DNA of 64,000 bases from Microbacterium aurantiacum (GTDB lineage: Bacteria; Actinomycetota; Actinomycetes; Actinomycetales; Microbacteriaceae): NCBI RefSeq assembly GCF_021654035.1, contig NZ_JAJPDW010000003.1, positions 186,001 to 250,000 of the forward strand, read 5' to 3'. Positions 10,764-22,913 of the stretch are shown piece by piece; the stretch's first letter is position 1; each line of letters starts with the position of its first letter. A model generated the notes under the pieces. It saw only the letters and a list, made by a program, of their open reading frames with translations. It ran no database searches and was not told the DNA's origin. The position numbers and the translations under genes are program-made.

Positions 10764-10862
10764 CTTCGGGCCCTTCAGAGTCGGTCGTGACAACTGTTCC
10801 AGCGTAGGCGACGGGCCTGGGAGGGGGATCTGCCCGATCGCATTGTGACGTGCCGCGCGGTC

Positions 10863-10868
10863 TATCGT
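10863..10868 (+). promoter_or_regulatory. Candidate -10 hexamer for prmC
   Basis: TATCGT lies 10 bases before the prmC ATG in the 115-base divergent region between cysK and prmC, implying a leader of only a few bases. I could not place a matching cysK promoter on the other strand. Confidence 0.4.
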
Positions 10869-10878
10869 GGAACCCGCC

Positions 10879-11772
10879 ATGACCGACCCCGCCGCCGCGC
10901 CCGTCTCCCCGCCCGCCCCGCTCGCCACCGAGCTGGATGCCGCCGCCGCAGTCCTCTCCCGGTCGGGCGTCGAGGACCCCCGGGTGGACGCCGAGCTCCT
11001 CGCGGCCCACGTGCTCGGCATCGGTCGCGGCGAGCTGCAGGCGCGACTGGTGACCGGCGGGACGCTGGGCGATGACCAGCGCGACGCACTCCGACGGGTG
11101 ATCGAGCGGCGAGCGACCCGCGAACCTCTTCAGCACATCACGGGTGTCGCCGCGTTCCGGCACCTCGAGCTCCGCGTGGGGCCCGGGGTCTTCGTGCCGC
11201 GCCCGGAGACCGAGATCGTCGCCCAGATCGCCATCGACGCCCTCGTCGCCGCGGCGACGCCGGAGCCGATCGCCGTGGACCTCGGCACGGGAAGCGGCGC
11301 GATCGCCCTCGCCCTGGCGACAGAGGTGCCGCACGCGCGCGTGCACGCCGCCGAGAACTCCGTCGACGCCTTCCTCTGGACCAGGGAGAACTTCGACCGG
11401 GTCGGCGCCCCGAACGCGCGTCTGGCCTTCATCGATCTCGCCGAGGCGTTCCCCGAGCTCGACGGCGCCGTGTCGGTCGTCGTCTCCAATCCCCCCTATG
11501 TCCCCGACGGCGCCGTTCCGCGCGATCCGGAGGTCCGCCTCTACGATCCCCCCGCGGCCCTGTACGGCGGAGCCGACGGCCTCGACGTCGTGCGGGTGCT
11601 GAGCGACACGGCGCTGCGCCTGCTCCACCCCGGGGGGACGCTCGTGATCGAGCACGGCGAGTGGCAGGGCGCACCGATCCGCGACCTGCTCACCGCCGCG
11701 GGCTGGCGCTCCGCCGCCACGCACCCCGACCTCACCCTGCGCGATCGGGCCACCACCGCGGTCCGTCCCTGA
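10879..11772 (+). CDS. prmC: Release factor glutamine N5-methyltransferase
   Basis: SAM-dependent methylation of the GGQ glutamine in release factors, needed for efficient termination. I choose the ATG at 10879 ([12 protein letters not shown]) over the GTG at 10867 because TATCGT at 10863-10868 overlaps the latter; this gives 297 residues. An N-terminal helical domain contains [16 protein letters not shown]. The methyltransferase domain has SAM motif [15 protein letters not shown] and the diagnostic NPPY in [11 protein letters not shown]. It heads a block leading through tsaC and wecA to the ATP synthase genes. Confidence 0.95.
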   Translation: MTDPAAAPVSPPAPLATELDAAAAVLSRSGVEDPRVDAELLAAHVLGIGRGELQARLVTGGTLGDDQRDALRRVIERRATREPLQHITGVAAFRHLELRVGPGVFVPRPETEIVAQIAIDALVAAATPEPIAVDLGTGSGAIALALATEVPHARVHAAENSVDAFLWTRENFDRVGAPNARLAFIDLAEAFPELDGAVSVVVSNPPYVPDGAVPRDPEVRLYDPPAALYGGADGLDVVRVLSDTALRLLHPGGTLVIEHGEWQGAPIRDLLTAAGWRSAATHPDLTLRDRATTAVRP

Positions 11773-11842
11773 CGCGCGGGACGCCCCGGGGCGCGGCATC
11801 CGCCCGGGACGGCTCGGACACGGCTGCCGCGCCCGCGCGCCG

Positions 11843-11848
11843 TAGAAT
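11843..11848 (+). promoter_or_regulatory. -10 hexamer for the tsaC/sua5 gene
   Basis: TAGAAT is the closest match to the TATAAT consensus that I noticed in the window. It lies 9 bases before the ATG at 11858, so the leader would be only 2-3 bases. Confidence 0.5.
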
Positions 11849-11857
11849 GTGCGGGTT

Positions 11858-12556
11858 ATGTCCCCGATCTACGATTGCCGCAGCGAGGCCGACCTCCTCG
11901 CCGGACTCCGTGAAGCCCGCCGCGCCCTCGGGCGCGGAGAGCTCGTGGTGCTCCCCACCGACACGGTCTACGGCGTCGCCGCCGACGCCTTCTCGCCCCA
12001 GGCCGTCACACGTCTGCTCGAGGCCAAGGGCCGCGGGCGTCAGTCGCCCCCGCCCGTGCTCGTCGCGGGCGTCGCCACCCTCCGCGCCCTGGTGTCCGAG
12101 GTTCCGGAGGCGGTCGAGCGTCTCGTGGAGGAGTTCTGGCCCGGCGGACTGACCATCGTCCTCCCGGCCCAGCCGTCGCTGTCGTGGGATCTCGGCGAGA
12201 CCCGGGGCACGGTCGCGGTGCGGATGCCCGCCCACCGGATCGCCCTCGAGGTCCTCGAGGACGTTGGTCCCCTCGCCGTGTCGAGTGCCAACCTCACCGG
12301 CAAGGCGGCCGCCGTCACCGCGGGCGACGCCGAGGCGATGCTCGGCGAGAGCGTCCGGGTCTACCTCGACGACGGATCGTCGAAGGACGGCGTGGCCTCG
12401 ACGATCGTGGACGCGACGTCGCTCGCGACCGGGTACGACGGCGAGCCGATGGTGCGGGTCCTCCGCGAGGGCGCCGTGTCGCGCGAGCAGCTGCGCGGTG
12501 TGCTCGGAGACCTGCTGGAGCCCGATCCCGACGCAGAGGACGCGGACTCCGCGTGA
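11858..12556 (+). CDS. L-threonylcarbamoyladenylate synthase (Sua5/YrdC/YwlC family)
   Basis: Makes threonylcarbamoyl-AMP from threonine, bicarbonate and ATP, the first step of the tRNA t6A37 modification. The 232-residue product has the YrdC fold with LVVLPTDTVYGVAADAF (residues ~30-46), LLEAKGRGRQ, the later VAVRMPAH, and SSANLTGKAA. It ends shortly after the YrdC domain with an acidic tail, so the extra Sua5 domain is reduced or absent. Start choice rests on the -10 box; a GTG at 11849 is in frame but overlaps it. The stop overlaps the next gene's GTG. Confidence 0.93.
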   Translation: MSPIYDCRSEADLLAGLREARRALGRGELVVLPTDTVYGVAADAFSPQAVTRLLEAKGRGRQSPPPVLVAGVATLRALVSEVPEAVERLVEEFWPGGLTIVLPAQPSLSWDLGETRGTVAVRMPAHRIALEVLEDVGPLAVSSANLTGKAAAVTAGDAEAMLGESVRVYLDDGSSKDGVASTIVDATSLATGYDGEPMVRVLREGAVSREQLRGVLGDLLEPDPDAEDADSA

Positions 12557-13746
12557 AGCAGTACGTCTTCACGATCCTCTTCACGGCAGCGGTGACCTTC
12601 GCCCTCTCGTGGGGGGTCTGGCGACTCAGTCTCAAGTACAAGCTCTATCCCGGCATCCGGGAACGGGACGTGCACACCACCCCGACCCCGCGGCTCGGGG
12701 GAGTGGCGATGTTCCTCGGCGTGGTCGCGGCGTTCCTGGTCTCGTCGCAGCATCCGTTCTTCTCGCTGTTCTGGGTCAACCCCGGCCCGGTGTGGGCGAT
12801 CCTCGGAGCCACGGCGCTCATCGTCGTCGTCGGAGTCGCCGATGACCTCTGGGACCTGGACTGGATGATCAAGCTCGGCGCCCAGTTCCTGGCCGCCGGG
12901 GTCATCGCGTGGTTCGGCGAGCTGCAGATCTACTCGCTGCCGATCGGCGGTCTCGCCGTCGGCTCCAGCTGGGTGAGCTTCACCCTCACCGTGCTGTCGA
13001 TCGTGATCGTGATGAACGCGGTGAACTTCATCGACGGCCTCGACGGTCTCGTGGCCGGCGTCGCCCTCATCGCCAACGGCGTCTTCTTCGCCTACTCGTA
13101 CATGCTCGTGCGCGACACCGGCGCCAGCACCTACTTCAACCTCGCCTCCTTCATTGCGGCCGTGCTCATCGGCGCCTGCATCGGATTCCTGCCGATGAAC
13201 TGGAGCCCCGCGCGCCTGTTCATGGGCGACTCGGGTGCGCTGATGCTGGGGCTGCTGATGGCGTGCTCGGCGATCGCCATCACGGGCAGCCTCGACCCCG
13301 CCATCGTCGGCGACAACGACGAGTTCGGCCGCTCCCAGCTTCTCGGTGCCTTCATCCCGATCCTCCTGCCCATCGTCGTGGTGCTCCTTCCCCTCCTGGA
13401 CTTCGGGCTCGCCGTGGTCCGACGGATGCGGGCGGGGAAGTCGCCGTTCTCGCCCGACCGCAAGCACCTCCATCACCGGATGCTGGACATGGGCCACACC
13501 GATCGTGACGCGGTGCTGATCTTCTACGCGTGGACCGCGGTGGTGAGTTTCGCCGTCCTGCTGATGTACATCGGCACCTCGTCCGAGTGGCCGGGCGACT
13601 ACCTGCTGGGTGTGCTCTTCGGCGTGGTCGGCATCGCCGCCTGCCTGTTCCTGACCTTCCTGCCCTCGCGACGCGGCGGCAGGCCCGTCGACCCCTTCGA
13701 ACCCGACCCCCGCGACAGCGGTACCCACCTGGAGGACGCCCGATGA
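12553..13746 (+). CDS. Undecaprenyl-phosphate N-acetylaminosugar 1-phosphate transferase (WecA/TagO family)
   Basis: Integral membrane enzyme of the MraY/WecA family that loads a sugar-1-phosphate onto undecaprenyl phosphate to start a cell-wall glycopolymer. The 397-residue protein has about ten or eleven helices. Signatures are the metal-binding VADDLWDLDW, NFIDGLDGLVAG (residues ~157-168), and the cytosolic carbohydrate-recognition loop with HLHHRMLDMGHT near residue 310. The GTG start overlaps the upstream stop, and its own stop overlaps atpI. The location just before atpI is typical of actinobacteria. Confidence 0.93.
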   Translation: MKQYVFTILFTAAVTFALSWGVWRLSLKYKLYPGIRERDVHTTPTPRLGGVAMFLGVVAAFLVSSQHPFFSLFWVNPGPVWAILGATALIVVVGVADDLWDLDWMIKLGAQFLAAGVIAWFGELQIYSLPIGGLAVGSSWVSFTLTVLSIVIVMNAVNFIDGLDGLVAGVALIANGVFFAYSYMLVRDTGASTYFNLASFIAAVLIGACIGFLPMNWSPARLFMGDSGALMLGLLMACSAIAITGSLDPAIVGDNDEFGRSQLLGAFIPILLPIVVVLLPLLDFGLAVVRRMRAGKSPFSPDRKHLHHRMLDMGHTDRDAVLIFYAWTAVVSFAVLLMYIGTSSEWPGDYLLGVLFGVVGIAACLFLTFLPSRRGGRPVDPFEPDPRDSGTHLEDAR

Positions 13747-14189
13747 GCGCCAGCCCCGTGTCCAGCAACCCGATCCTCCGGGTCACCCTTCTCGCCGGCG
13801 GCGCGGTCGGTCTCATCGTCATCGTCCTGGCGACGCTCATCGGCTGGTGGGCGGCCGGAGGCGAGGGGGCGGCGAGCGGCGCGATCGGCGCGGCCGTGGG
13901 GATGATCTTCCCGGCGCTGACGGCGGTCAGCATCCTCGTGGCCAACCGCTGGTTCGGCAGTCCGGCCTATCTGCAGATCTTCTTCGGCGTGGTCCTCGGC
14001 GGCTGGCTGCTGAAGTTCGTCCTCGTCATCGTCGCGTTCCTGGTGCTGGCGCAGGTGGAGTGGCTCGTGGACATCGTCTTCTACGTCTCGCTCGTCGTCG
14101 CCGCCGTGGCCTCACTCGTCGTGGATCTGGTGGTCATGAGCCGCATGCGGCTCCCCGGCGTTTCCGACATCGCCCTGCCCGGGGAGTAG
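13743..14189 (+). CDS. atpI: ATP synthase accessory protein I-like membrane protein
   Basis: A 148-residue protein with four predicted membrane helices (around VTLLAGGAVGLIVIVLATLIGWW, ASGAIGAAVGMIFPALTAVSILVA, IFFGVVLGGWLLKFVLVIVAFLVL and FYVSLVVAAVASLVVDLVVM). AtpI assists c-ring assembly or ion handling in the Fo sector. Sequence similarity in this family is weak, so the call rests largely on position directly upstream of atpB, size and topology. Its ATG overlaps the upstream stop (ATGA). Confidence 0.75.
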   Translation: MSASPVSSNPILRVTLLAGGAVGLIVIVLATLIGWWAAGGEGAASGAIGAAVGMIFPALTAVSILVANRWFGSPAYLQIFFGVVLGGWLLKFVLVIVAFLVLAQVEWLVDIVFYVSLVVAAVASLVVDLVVMSRMRLPGVSDIALPGE

Positions 14190-14219
14190 CCCGTGCACAC
14201 AGGAGCCCCGCGTCCCTGG

Positions 14220-14225
14220 TAGGCT
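14220..14225 (+). promoter_or_regulatory. Candidate -10 element for the atp operon
   Basis: TAGGCT in the 146-base gap between atpI and atpB would start a ~100-base leader. A second TA-rich hexamer (TAAGCA) follows at 14227. The -35 region is not recognisable. The rest of the gap holds no convincing ORF. Confidence 0.35.
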
Positions 14226-14335
14226 CTAAGCATTCCTGCGGCTGGTGTGCAGCGGTGACGCTGAGGCCCCGCGAGATGATCTCTTCTCATTCCACCGCGT
14301 TGGCATGCTCAGCGCGAGAAGCTGGAGCCAATCCG

Positions 14336-15136
14336 TTGACTCAAGCGAGCACGATCGTGTCTGCGGCAGATAACCAATTCTCCCCGCCCTCGATCTCCGA
14401 CTTCTTCCCGCCGGCGCTGCTGTTCGAAGGAACCCCCTTCGAGTTCACGCGCATCAGCATGATCCAGTTCATCGCCACGGCGGTGCTGGTCCTCATCCTG
14501 GTGCTCGGGACGCGGCGCATGAGCGTCGTCCCCGGTCGCTTCCAGAGCGTGATCGAGTTCGCGTTCGGGTTCGTCCGCGAGCAGGTGGCCTTCCAGGTCC
14601 TCGGCGAGAAGGACGGGCGGCGCTTCCTCCCGATCCTGACGGCGATGTTCTTCGGCATCCTGTTCTTCAACCTCACCGGCGTGATCCCGTTCGCGAACAT
14701 CCCGGGAACGTCCGTCGCCGGTGCACCCCTGGTGCTTGCGCTGACGGCATACGTGCTGTTCATCTACGCCGGTATCCGGCGTCACGGACTGCCGCGGTTC
14801 CTGAAGAACTCGCTCGTCCCCTCGGGCGTGCCGATCTACCTGCTGCCGATCATCGCGGTGGTCGAGTTGATCTCGACCTTCATCGCGCGTCCGGTCTCGC
14901 TGTTCCTCCGACTGCTGCTGAACATGATGGTCGGGCACCTCATGCTCGTGCTGTTCTTCTCGGCGACGCAGTTCTTCCTCCTCAGCGGCGGCTGGCTCAT
15001 GCCGCTCGCCGGCGGCACGCTCGCCCTCGGCTTCGCCTTCACGCTGTTCGAGATCTTCGTCTCGCTGCTGCAGGCCTACGTCTTCACCATCCTCACCGCC
15101 GTGTACATCCAGCTCGCGGTGGCGGAAGAGCACTGA
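14336..15136 (+). CDS. atpB: ATP synthase Fo subunit a
   Basis: Proton-channel stator subunit of the F1Fo ATP synthase. I start it at the TTG at 14336, because CTGGAG at 14322-14327 sits 8 bases upstream and the resulting N-terminus (MTQASTIVSAADNQ) is short and polar; this gives 266 residues. The essential arginine lies in SLFLRLLLNMMVGHLML, facing the c-ring, and the last helix is LFEIFVSLLQAYVFTILTAVYI. An in-frame ATG about 60 bases earlier is possible but has no ribosome site. Confidence 0.92.
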   Translation: MTQASTIVSAADNQFSPPSISDFFPPALLFEGTPFEFTRISMIQFIATAVLVLILVLGTRRMSVVPGRFQSVIEFAFGFVREQVAFQVLGEKDGRRFLPILTAMFFGILFFNLTGVIPFANIPGTSVAGAPLVLALTAYVLFIYAGIRRHGLPRFLKNSLVPSGVPIYLLPIIAVVELISTFIARPVSLFLRLLLNMMVGHLMLVLFFSATQFFLLSGGWLMPLAGGTLALGFAFTLFEIFVSLLQAYVFTILTAVYIQLAVAEEH

Positions 15137-15419
<283 letters not shown>

Positions 15420-15451
15420 TCCCGGTTCGCCCGTAGGAGTAAGGAGACAGG

Positions 15452-16006
15452 ATGCTGAAGCCTCTTGTCGCGATCGCCGCCGACGAGTACGGAGGGGGAA
15501 ACCCCCTGCTGCCCGCGGTGTACGACATCATCTGGTCGGGGGTGTGCTTCGTCATCATCCTCCTCGTGGTGATGTTCGTCGCCCTCCCGCGGCTGAACAA
15601 GGTGCTCGACGCCCGCAGCGCCGCCATCGAGGGCAACATCGCCAAGGCCGACGAGGCCCAGCGGCAGGCCGAGGCCGCGCTGGAGGAGTACACCGCGCAG
15701 CTGGCCGCCGCCCGCAAGGAAGCCGGTGAGATCCGCGACGCCGCTCGCGAGGACGGCAAGAAGATCCTCGCCGAGGCGAAGGATGCCGCGTCCACCGAGG
15801 CCGCGCGCCTGACCGCGTCCGCGCACGCGCAGATCGAGGCCGAGCGCCAGACCGCTCTGGTGTCGCTGCGCAGCGAAGTGGGCACGCTCGCGCTCGACCT
15901 CGCCGGCGGTGTCATCGGCGAGACCCTCTCCGACGACGCGAAGGCGCAGGCCGTGGTCGACCGCTTCCTCGCCGACCTCGAGGCTTCCGAAGGGGCGAAG
16001 GCGTAA
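15452..16006 (+). CDS. atpF: ATP synthase Fo subunit b
   Basis: Peripheral stalk subunit anchoring F1 to Fo. The 184-residue protein has one membrane helix near residues 24-45 (IIWSGVCFVIILLVVMFVALP). A long charged coiled coil rich in Ala, Glu, Lys and Arg follows (NIAKADEAQRQAEAALEEYT onward). The ribosome site AAGGAGA precedes the ATG. The stop overlaps the atpH start (TAATG). Unlike mycobacteria, b and delta are separate genes. Confidence 0.96.
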   Translation: MLKPLVAIAADEYGGGNPLLPAVYDIIWSGVCFVIILLVVMFVALPRLNKVLDARSAAIEGNIAKADEAQRQAEAALEEYTAQLAAARKEAGEIRDAAREDGKKILAEAKDAASTEAARLTASAHAQIEAERQTALVSLRSEVGTLALDLAGGVIGETLSDDAKAQAVVDRFLADLEASEGAKA

Positions 16007-16797
16007 TGGGCAGCGCGACCACTCAGGCCCTCGCGGCGACGACGCGGGCGCTGGACACCGCGTCGGACATCGACCTCGGCGTGGCCGGTGAGCTCTTCGC
16101 CGTCGCCCGCGCCGTGGGCGACTCGTCGCAGCTGAGCGGCGCGCTGGCCGACTCCGCCGCCGACCCGGCCGCTCGCCGGAAGGTCGTCCAGGACGTCTTC
16201 GGACGCGCGGTCTCGCCGGCGACGCTCGGGCTCCTGGGCGCCGCCGTCGATCAGCGCTGGTCCTCCTCGGCCGACCTGGTCGAGGGGATCGAGGAGCTGG
16301 CGATCCGCGCGGCCGCCCGTGCCGACGGCGTCGCCGACATCGAGGATGAGCTGTTCCGCTTCTCCCGCACCGTCGCCGCCAACCCGGAGCTGGAGCTCGC
16401 CCTCGGCAGTCGCCGTGGCGACGACGCGGCCAAGGGCACGCTGGTGTCGTCCCTGCTGAACGGCCGCGCGAGCGCCGCCACGGTGCTCATCGCGTCCTCG
16501 CTCGTGCAGCAGCCGCGTGAACGCCGCGTGCGCCGCCTCCTCTCGTGGGCCATGCGCCTGGTCGCCGATCAGCGCGGGCGCACCGTCGCGACGGTGTTCA
16601 CCGCCGTGCCGCTCAGCGAGGCCCAGCGCAGCCGCCTGGCCGCGACCCTGTCGACGCGCTACGGCACGCCGGTGTCCGTCAACGCGGTCGTGGACCCGCA
16701 TGTCGTCGGAGGTCTGCGCGTGCAGATCGCCGACGACGTCATCGACGCCAGCGTGGCATCGCGCCTGGCCGACCTCCGTCAGCGACTGGCCGGCTGA
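16006..16797 (+). CDS. atpH: ATP synthase F1 subunit delta (OSCP)
   Basis: Connects the peripheral stalk to the top of the alpha/beta hexamer. At 263 residues it is longer than the ~180-residue E. coli delta, as usual in actinobacteria. It ends with the conserved C-terminal strand region ([33 protein letters not shown]). Its ATG overlaps the atpF stop. A 62-base spacer with a 5-bp hairpin (GGGGC/GCCCC, ~16830-16843) precedes atpA. Confidence 0.95.
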   Translation: MGSATTQALAATTRALDTASDIDLGVAGELFAVARAVGDSSQLSGALADSAADPAARRKVVQDVFGRAVSPATLGLLGAAVDQRWSSSADLVEGIEELAIRAAARADGVADIEDELFRFSRTVAANPELELALGSRRGDDAAKGTLVSSLLNGRASAATVLIASSLVQQPRERRVRRLLSWAMRLVADQRGRTVATVFTAVPLSEAQRSRLAATLSTRYGTPVSVNAVVDPHVVGGLRVQIADDVIDASVASRLADLRQRLAG

Positions 16798-16859
16798 GAC
16801 AAGACTTCCCGCATCAGGCGGAGATTTCGGGGCTGAGGCCCCACGAACGAAGGAAGACA

Positions 16860-18497
16860 ATGGCAGAACTCTCTATCAGCCCCGACGTCATCCGTGACGC
16901 GCTGAAGGACTTCGTCGCCGCCTACGAGCCCACGGGCGCCGCGGCCAACGAGGTCGGCACCGTCATCGACGCCGCCGACGGCATCGCCCACGTCGAGGGT
17001 CTCCCCGGCGTCATGGCGAACGAGCTGGTGCTCTTCGCCGACGGCACCCAGGGCCTCGCGCTGAACCTCGACGAGCACGAGATCGGTGTCGTCGTCCTCG
17101 GCGACTTCTCCGGCATCGAGGCCGGCCAGCAGGTCACGCGCACCGGTGAGGTCCTTTCCGTCCCGGTCGGCGACGGCTACCTCGGCCGGGTCGTCGACCC
17201 GCTGGGCAACCCGATCGACGGCCTCGGCGAGGTCGCCGCGAGCGGCCGCCGCGCCCTCGAACTGCAGGCGCCCGGCGTCATGCAGCGCAAGAGCGTGCAC
17301 GAGCCGATGCAGACCGGCATCAAGGCGATCGACGCGATGATCCCGATCGGCCGCGGACAGCGCCAGCTGATCATCGGTGACCGCCAGACCGGCAAGACCG
17401 CCATCGCGATCGACACGATCATCAACCAGAAGGCCAACTGGGACTCGGGCGACGCCACCAAGCAGGTGCGCTGCGTCTATGTCGCCATCGGCCAGAAGGG
17501 CTCGACGATCGCGGCCGTCAAGGGCGCGCTCGAGGATGCCGGCGCCATGGAGTACACCACCATCGTCGCCGCCCCGGCATCCGACCCGGCGGGCTTCAAG
17601 TACCTCGCGCCCTACACCGGCTCCGCCATCGGTCAGCACTGGATGTACGACGGCAAGCACGTCCTCATCATCTTCGACGACCTGTCCAAGCAGGCCGAGG
17701 CCTACCGTGCCGTGTCGCTGCTGCTGCGCCGCCCGCCGGGCCGTGAGGCCTACCCGGGTGACGTCTTCTACCTGCACTCCCGTCTGCTCGAGCGTTGCGC
17801 GAAGCTCTCGGACGAGCTCGGCGCGGGATCGATGACGGGTCTCCCCATCATCGAGACCAAGGCGAACGACGTCTCGGCCTACATCCCCACCAACGTGATC
17901 TCGATCACCGACGGCCAGATCTTCCTGCAGTCCGACCTGTTCAACGCCAACCAGCGCCCCGCGGTCGACGTGGGTATCTCGGTGTCGCGTGTCGGTGGTG
18001 ACGCCCAGGTGAAGTCCATCAAGAAGGTCTCCGGAACGCTGAAGCTGGAGCTGGCGCAGTACCGGTCGCTCGAGGCGTTCGCGATGTTCGCGAGCGACCT
18101 GGACGCCGCGTCGCGTCGTCAGCTGGCCCGCGGAGCGCGTCTGACGGAGCTGCTCAAGCAGCCGCAGTACTCGCCGTACCCGGTGGAGGAGCAGGTCGTC
18201 TCGATCTGGGCCGGCACCAACGGCAAGCTCGACTCGATCGAGGTCGAGGACGTGCTGTCGTTCGAGCGCGAGCTGCTGGACTACCTCCGTCGCAACACCA
18301 CGGTGCTCGACGACCTCCGCGCCTCCAACGTGCTCGATGACGCGATCCTCGCCGAACTCGAGCGCAAGACCGACGAGTTCATCCTCGAGTTCCGCTCCGG
18401 CAAGGGCCAGGCCATCGGCAAGCCGGGTCACGAGGAGGTCGCCGCCGCCGAGGCTGCCGACGTCAACCAGGAGAAGATCGTCAAGGGCCGCCGCTGA
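16860..18497 (+). CDS. atpA: ATP synthase F1 subunit alpha
   Basis: Non-catalytic nucleotide-binding subunit of F1, 545 residues from the ATG at 16860 ([11 protein letters not shown]). The Walker A motif GDRQTGKT is at residues ~174-181, and the arginine-finger segment [10 protein letters not shown] lies near residue 374. The C-terminal domain has a ~20-residue extension ([19 protein letters not shown]) beyond the usual end. Upstream in-frame codons belong to a shadow frame over atpH. atpG follows after 19 bases. Confidence 0.97.
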   Translation: MAELSISPDVIRDALKDFVAAYEPTGAAANEVGTVIDAADGIAHVEGLPGVMANELVLFADGTQGLALNLDEHEIGVVVLGDFSGIEAGQQVTRTGEVLSVPVGDGYLGRVVDPLGNPIDGLGEVAASGRRALELQAPGVMQRKSVHEPMQTGIKAIDAMIPIGRGQRQLIIGDRQTGKTAIAIDTIINQKANWDSGDATKQVRCVYVAIGQKGSTIAAVKGALEDAGAMEYTTIVAAPASDPAGFKYLAPYTGSAIGQHWMYDGKHVLIIFDDLSKQAEAYRAVSLLLRRPPGREAYPGDVFYLHSRLLERCAKLSDELGAGSMTGLPIIETKANDVSAYIPTNVISITDGQIFLQSDLFNANQRPAVDVGISVSRVGGDAQVKSIKKVSGTLKLELAQYRSLEAFAMFASDLDAASRRQLARGARLTELLKQPQYSPYPVEEQVVSIWAGTNGKLDSIEVEDVLSFERELLDYLRRNTTVLDDLRASNVLDDAILAELERKTDEFILEFRSGKGQAIGKPGHEEVAAAEAADVNQEKIVKGRR

Positions 18498-18516
18498 GGC
18501 GGACGAGGACACAGAC

Positions 18517-20900
<2,384 letters not shown>

Positions 20901-20902
20901 TC

Positions 20903-21163
20903 ATGCCGCTGAAGGTGAGTCTCGTCTCCGCCGACGCGGAGGTCTGGACGGGGGAGGCCTCGCTCGTCGTGGCCAAGACCGTCGAGGGAGAGATCGGCTT
21001 CATGCCCGGTCACGAGCCCGTCCTGGCGATCCTCGCCGAGGGACAGGTGCGCATCACGCAGAGCTCGGGATCGAAGATCATCGCCAATGCGCAGGACGGC
21101 TTCCTCTCGATGGAGGGCGACCAGCTCACCATCGTCGCCGGAAACGCCGCGCTGATCTCCTGA
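20903..21163 (+). CDS. atpC: ATP synthase F1 subunit epsilon
   Basis: Rotor-associated regulator of F1. It is only 86 residues and consists of the beta-sandwich domain (MPLKVSLVSADAEVWTGEASLV, GEIGFMPGHEPVLAIL). The C-terminal helical hairpin that inhibits ATP hydrolysis in E. coli (~135 residues) is absent, a shortened form common in high-GC actinobacteria. It is the last atp gene, followed by a strong hairpin. Confidence 0.95.
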   Translation: MPLKVSLVSADAEVWTGEASLVVAKTVEGEIGFMPGHEPVLAILAEGQVRITQSSGSKIIANAQDGFLSMEGDQLTIVAGNAALIS

Positions 21164-21186
21164 TCGACCCGCGCACACATCGCGCC

Positions 21187-21223
21187 GAACCGGCCGAGCC
21201 CCACCCGGGTGCTCGGCCGGTTC
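21187..21223 (+). terminator. Strong hairpin ending the atp operon
   Basis: Perfect 13-bp stem (GAACCGGCCGAGC with GCTCGGCCGGTTC) and an 11-base loop, 23 bases after the atpC stop. It is followed by TTC-rich but not U-rich sequence, so it is a GC-type terminator as usual in actinobacteria. Confidence 0.8.
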
Positions 21224-21251
21224 GTCATTCACCCTCGACCCCACGGATGCC

Positions 21252-22016
21252 ATGCTGATCCTCCTGCCCCCGTCCGAGACCAAGCGATCCGGCGGGCGGG
21301 GCGAACCCATGCGGCCCGCGGACTGGGCGCACCCCGGGCTGCTGCCGCAGCGCGCCGCCGTCGCGGAGGCGCTCATCGCGCTGTCTGCGGATGCCGAGCG
21401 CGCCGCCGCGGTCCTCGGCCTCGGCCCGCGCCAGCTGGATGACATCCCGCGGAACGCGGAGCTCGCCTCGGCGCCGACGATGTCGGCCGTCGACCGTTAC
21501 ACCGGTGTCCTCTTCGACGCGCTCGACGCCGCGTCGCTGCCCGCCGCGGCACGTCGGTGGCTCGGCGCACACGTGCAGATCCATTCCGCACCGTTCGGCC
21601 CGGTCGGAGCGCTCGACCCGATCCCGGCTTACCGCCTCGGCGCGTCGGCGGCCCTTCCCGGGCTCGCGCCGCTGAAGCGCGTGTGGGCGGATGCCGTCTC
21701 CACCGCGATCGCGGTGTCGGCTCCCCGCTTCCTCCTCGACCTGCGGTCGCAGGCGTACGTCGGGCTCGGTCCGATCCCTGCCGAGGTGCCGTCCGCGTAC
21801 GTGCGTGTCGTCTCCGCGGGCCCCGACGGCGTCGTCCGGGCGCTGAACCACTTCAACAAGCGGACGAAGGGCGAGCTGGTGCGCGACCTCGCCCAGTCGC
21901 GCCCGCGGGTGCGTTCACGCGGGGACTTCCTCGCCTGGGCCGAGGAGGCCGGCTGGGACGCGCGCGAGGACGTCGGCGGGGAGATCCTGCTCGTCGCCCG
22001 GCATCCGGCGAGCTGA
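21252..22016 (+). CDS. yaaA: YaaA family protein (peroxide stress protein)
   Basis: A 254-residue member of the YaaA/DUF328 family; in E. coli YaaA lowers intracellular iron during peroxide stress. Recognisable parts are the N-terminal LLPPSETKRSGG, the central RYTGVLFDALDA, and the C-terminal FNKRTKGELVRDLAQ. The protein is cytosolic with no membrane segment. It starts just after the atp terminator. Family assignment is good; the biochemical role is inferred from the family. Confidence 0.88.
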   Translation: MLILLPPSETKRSGGRGEPMRPADWAHPGLLPQRAAVAEALIALSADAERAAAVLGLGPRQLDDIPRNAELASAPTMSAVDRYTGVLFDALDAASLPAAARRWLGAHVQIHSAPFGPVGALDPIPAYRLGASAALPGLAPLKRVWADAVSTAIAVSAPRFLLDLRSQAYVGLGPIPAEVPSAYVRVVSAGPDGVVRALNHFNKRTKGELVRDLAQSRPRVRSRGDFLAWAEEAGWDAREDVGGEILLVARHPAS

Positions 22017-22065
22017 TCCGCGCGTTCGCGCGCGTCATGTCCTGTAGCGGGCACGCTCGCACCGC

Positions 22066-22071
22066 TAGCAT
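22066..22071 (+). promoter_or_regulatory. Candidate -10 element for the DUF5684-like gene
   Basis: TAGCAT lies in the 120-base gap after yaaA, 65 bases before the ATG. Unlike most promoters in this window it serves a message with a leader and a clear Shine-Dalgarno sequence (GGGAGG at 22125-22130). Confidence 0.4.
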
Positions 22072-22136
22072 GTGGCGTGCGGGACCGGGGGTTCCGACGG
22101 CGTAGGACGCCGACCGACGTTCTTGGGAGGACGCTC

Positions 22137-22829
22137 ATGGATCCATATGGCAGTGACGGAGGCATCCTCGCCTTCTATGCCGCTTTCTTGTTCATCGCCT
22201 TCATCTTCGCGATCGCGGGCTACATCATCGGATCGATCTTCCTCATGAAGATCTTCGACAAGGCGGGCGTGCAGGGCAAATGGCGCGCCTGGATCCCGGT
22301 CTACAACTGGATGGTGTTCTCCAAGCTCGGAGACCTGAGCCCCTGGCTCGTCCTGATCGCCTTCGGCGCGTCGGTGCTCCTCGGCTGGATCCCGGTGATC
22401 GGACAGCTCGTGCTCATCCTCCCCTTCCTGGTCATCCTCATGGCCGCGTGGCGCGTGGGGCTGAAGCTGCAGAAGGAAGCGGTCTGGCTCATCCTGTTCT
22501 TCTTCCTGAGCATCGTCTGGCTCGGAATCAACGCGTTCGACAAGTCGCGTTGGAACACCGCGATCCCGGCCGCGCCGTGGGCGAACAACGGGTTCCTCTC
22601 GGACCGCACGACCTGGGCCGGTGTCCCGGCTCAGGCGCCCGTCGGCGGATACCCCGCCAACCCCGCGACCACCGGCTACACGCCCCCGCCCGCGCCGCAG
22701 GGTCCGCCCGCCGGCTACACGCCCCCCGCCGCCCCGCCCGCCGGCTACACCCCGCCCGCCGCACCGCCGGCCGGAGGGCAGCCGCCCACGGCGCCCCCGC
22801 CGCCTGCCGGACAGCCGCCGCAGGTCTGA
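22137..22829 (+). CDS. DUF5684-like membrane protein with proline-rich tail
   Basis: A 230-residue protein beginning MDPYGSDGGILAFYAAF, with GGGAGG six bases before the ATG. The N-terminal ~130 residues contain about four membrane helices and the motif FDKAGVQGKWRAWIPVYNWMVF, characteristic of DUF5684. The last ~75 residues are a low-complexity Pro/Ala/Gly tail with PPAGYTPPAAP repeats. The function of the family is unknown. In proteins of this build the disordered tail usually faces the cytosol, but the sequence does not prove this here. Confidence 0.75.
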   Translation: MDPYGSDGGILAFYAAFLFIAFIFAIAGYIIGSIFLMKIFDKAGVQGKWRAWIPVYNWMVFSKLGDLSPWLVLIAFGASVLLGWIPVIGQLVLILPFLVILMAAWRVGLKLQKEAVWLILFFFLSIVWLGINAFDKSRWNTAIPAAPWANNGFLSDRTTWAGVPAQAPVGGYPANPATTGYTPPPAPQGPPAGYTPPAAPPAGYTPPAAPPAGGQPPTAPPPPAGQPPQV

Positions 22830-22834
22830 CCGAT

Positions 22835-22880
22835 CGACGAAGACCCCCGGGATCCCGACGGATGCCGGGGGTCTTCGTCG
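22835..22880. terminator. Strong 16-bp terminator hairpin
   Basis: A perfect 16-bp stem starts 6 bases after the stop codon (left arm 22835-22850, right arm 22865-22880, 14-base loop). The right arm ends in CTTCGTCG. It separates this gene from the aldo/keto reductase promoter. Confidence 0.85.
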
Positions 22881-22901
22881 TTCCACGGCCCTGAGGAGGG
22901 C

Positions 22902-22907
22902 TAGCGT
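22902..22907 (+). promoter_or_regulatory. -10 hexamer for a leaderless aldo/keto reductase mRNA
   Basis: TAGCGT, 6 bases (GAAGGG), then the ATG at 22914. GAAGGG could also act as a weak ribosome site, but its distance to the ATG is zero. Confidence 0.5.
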
Positions 22908-22913
22908 GAAGGG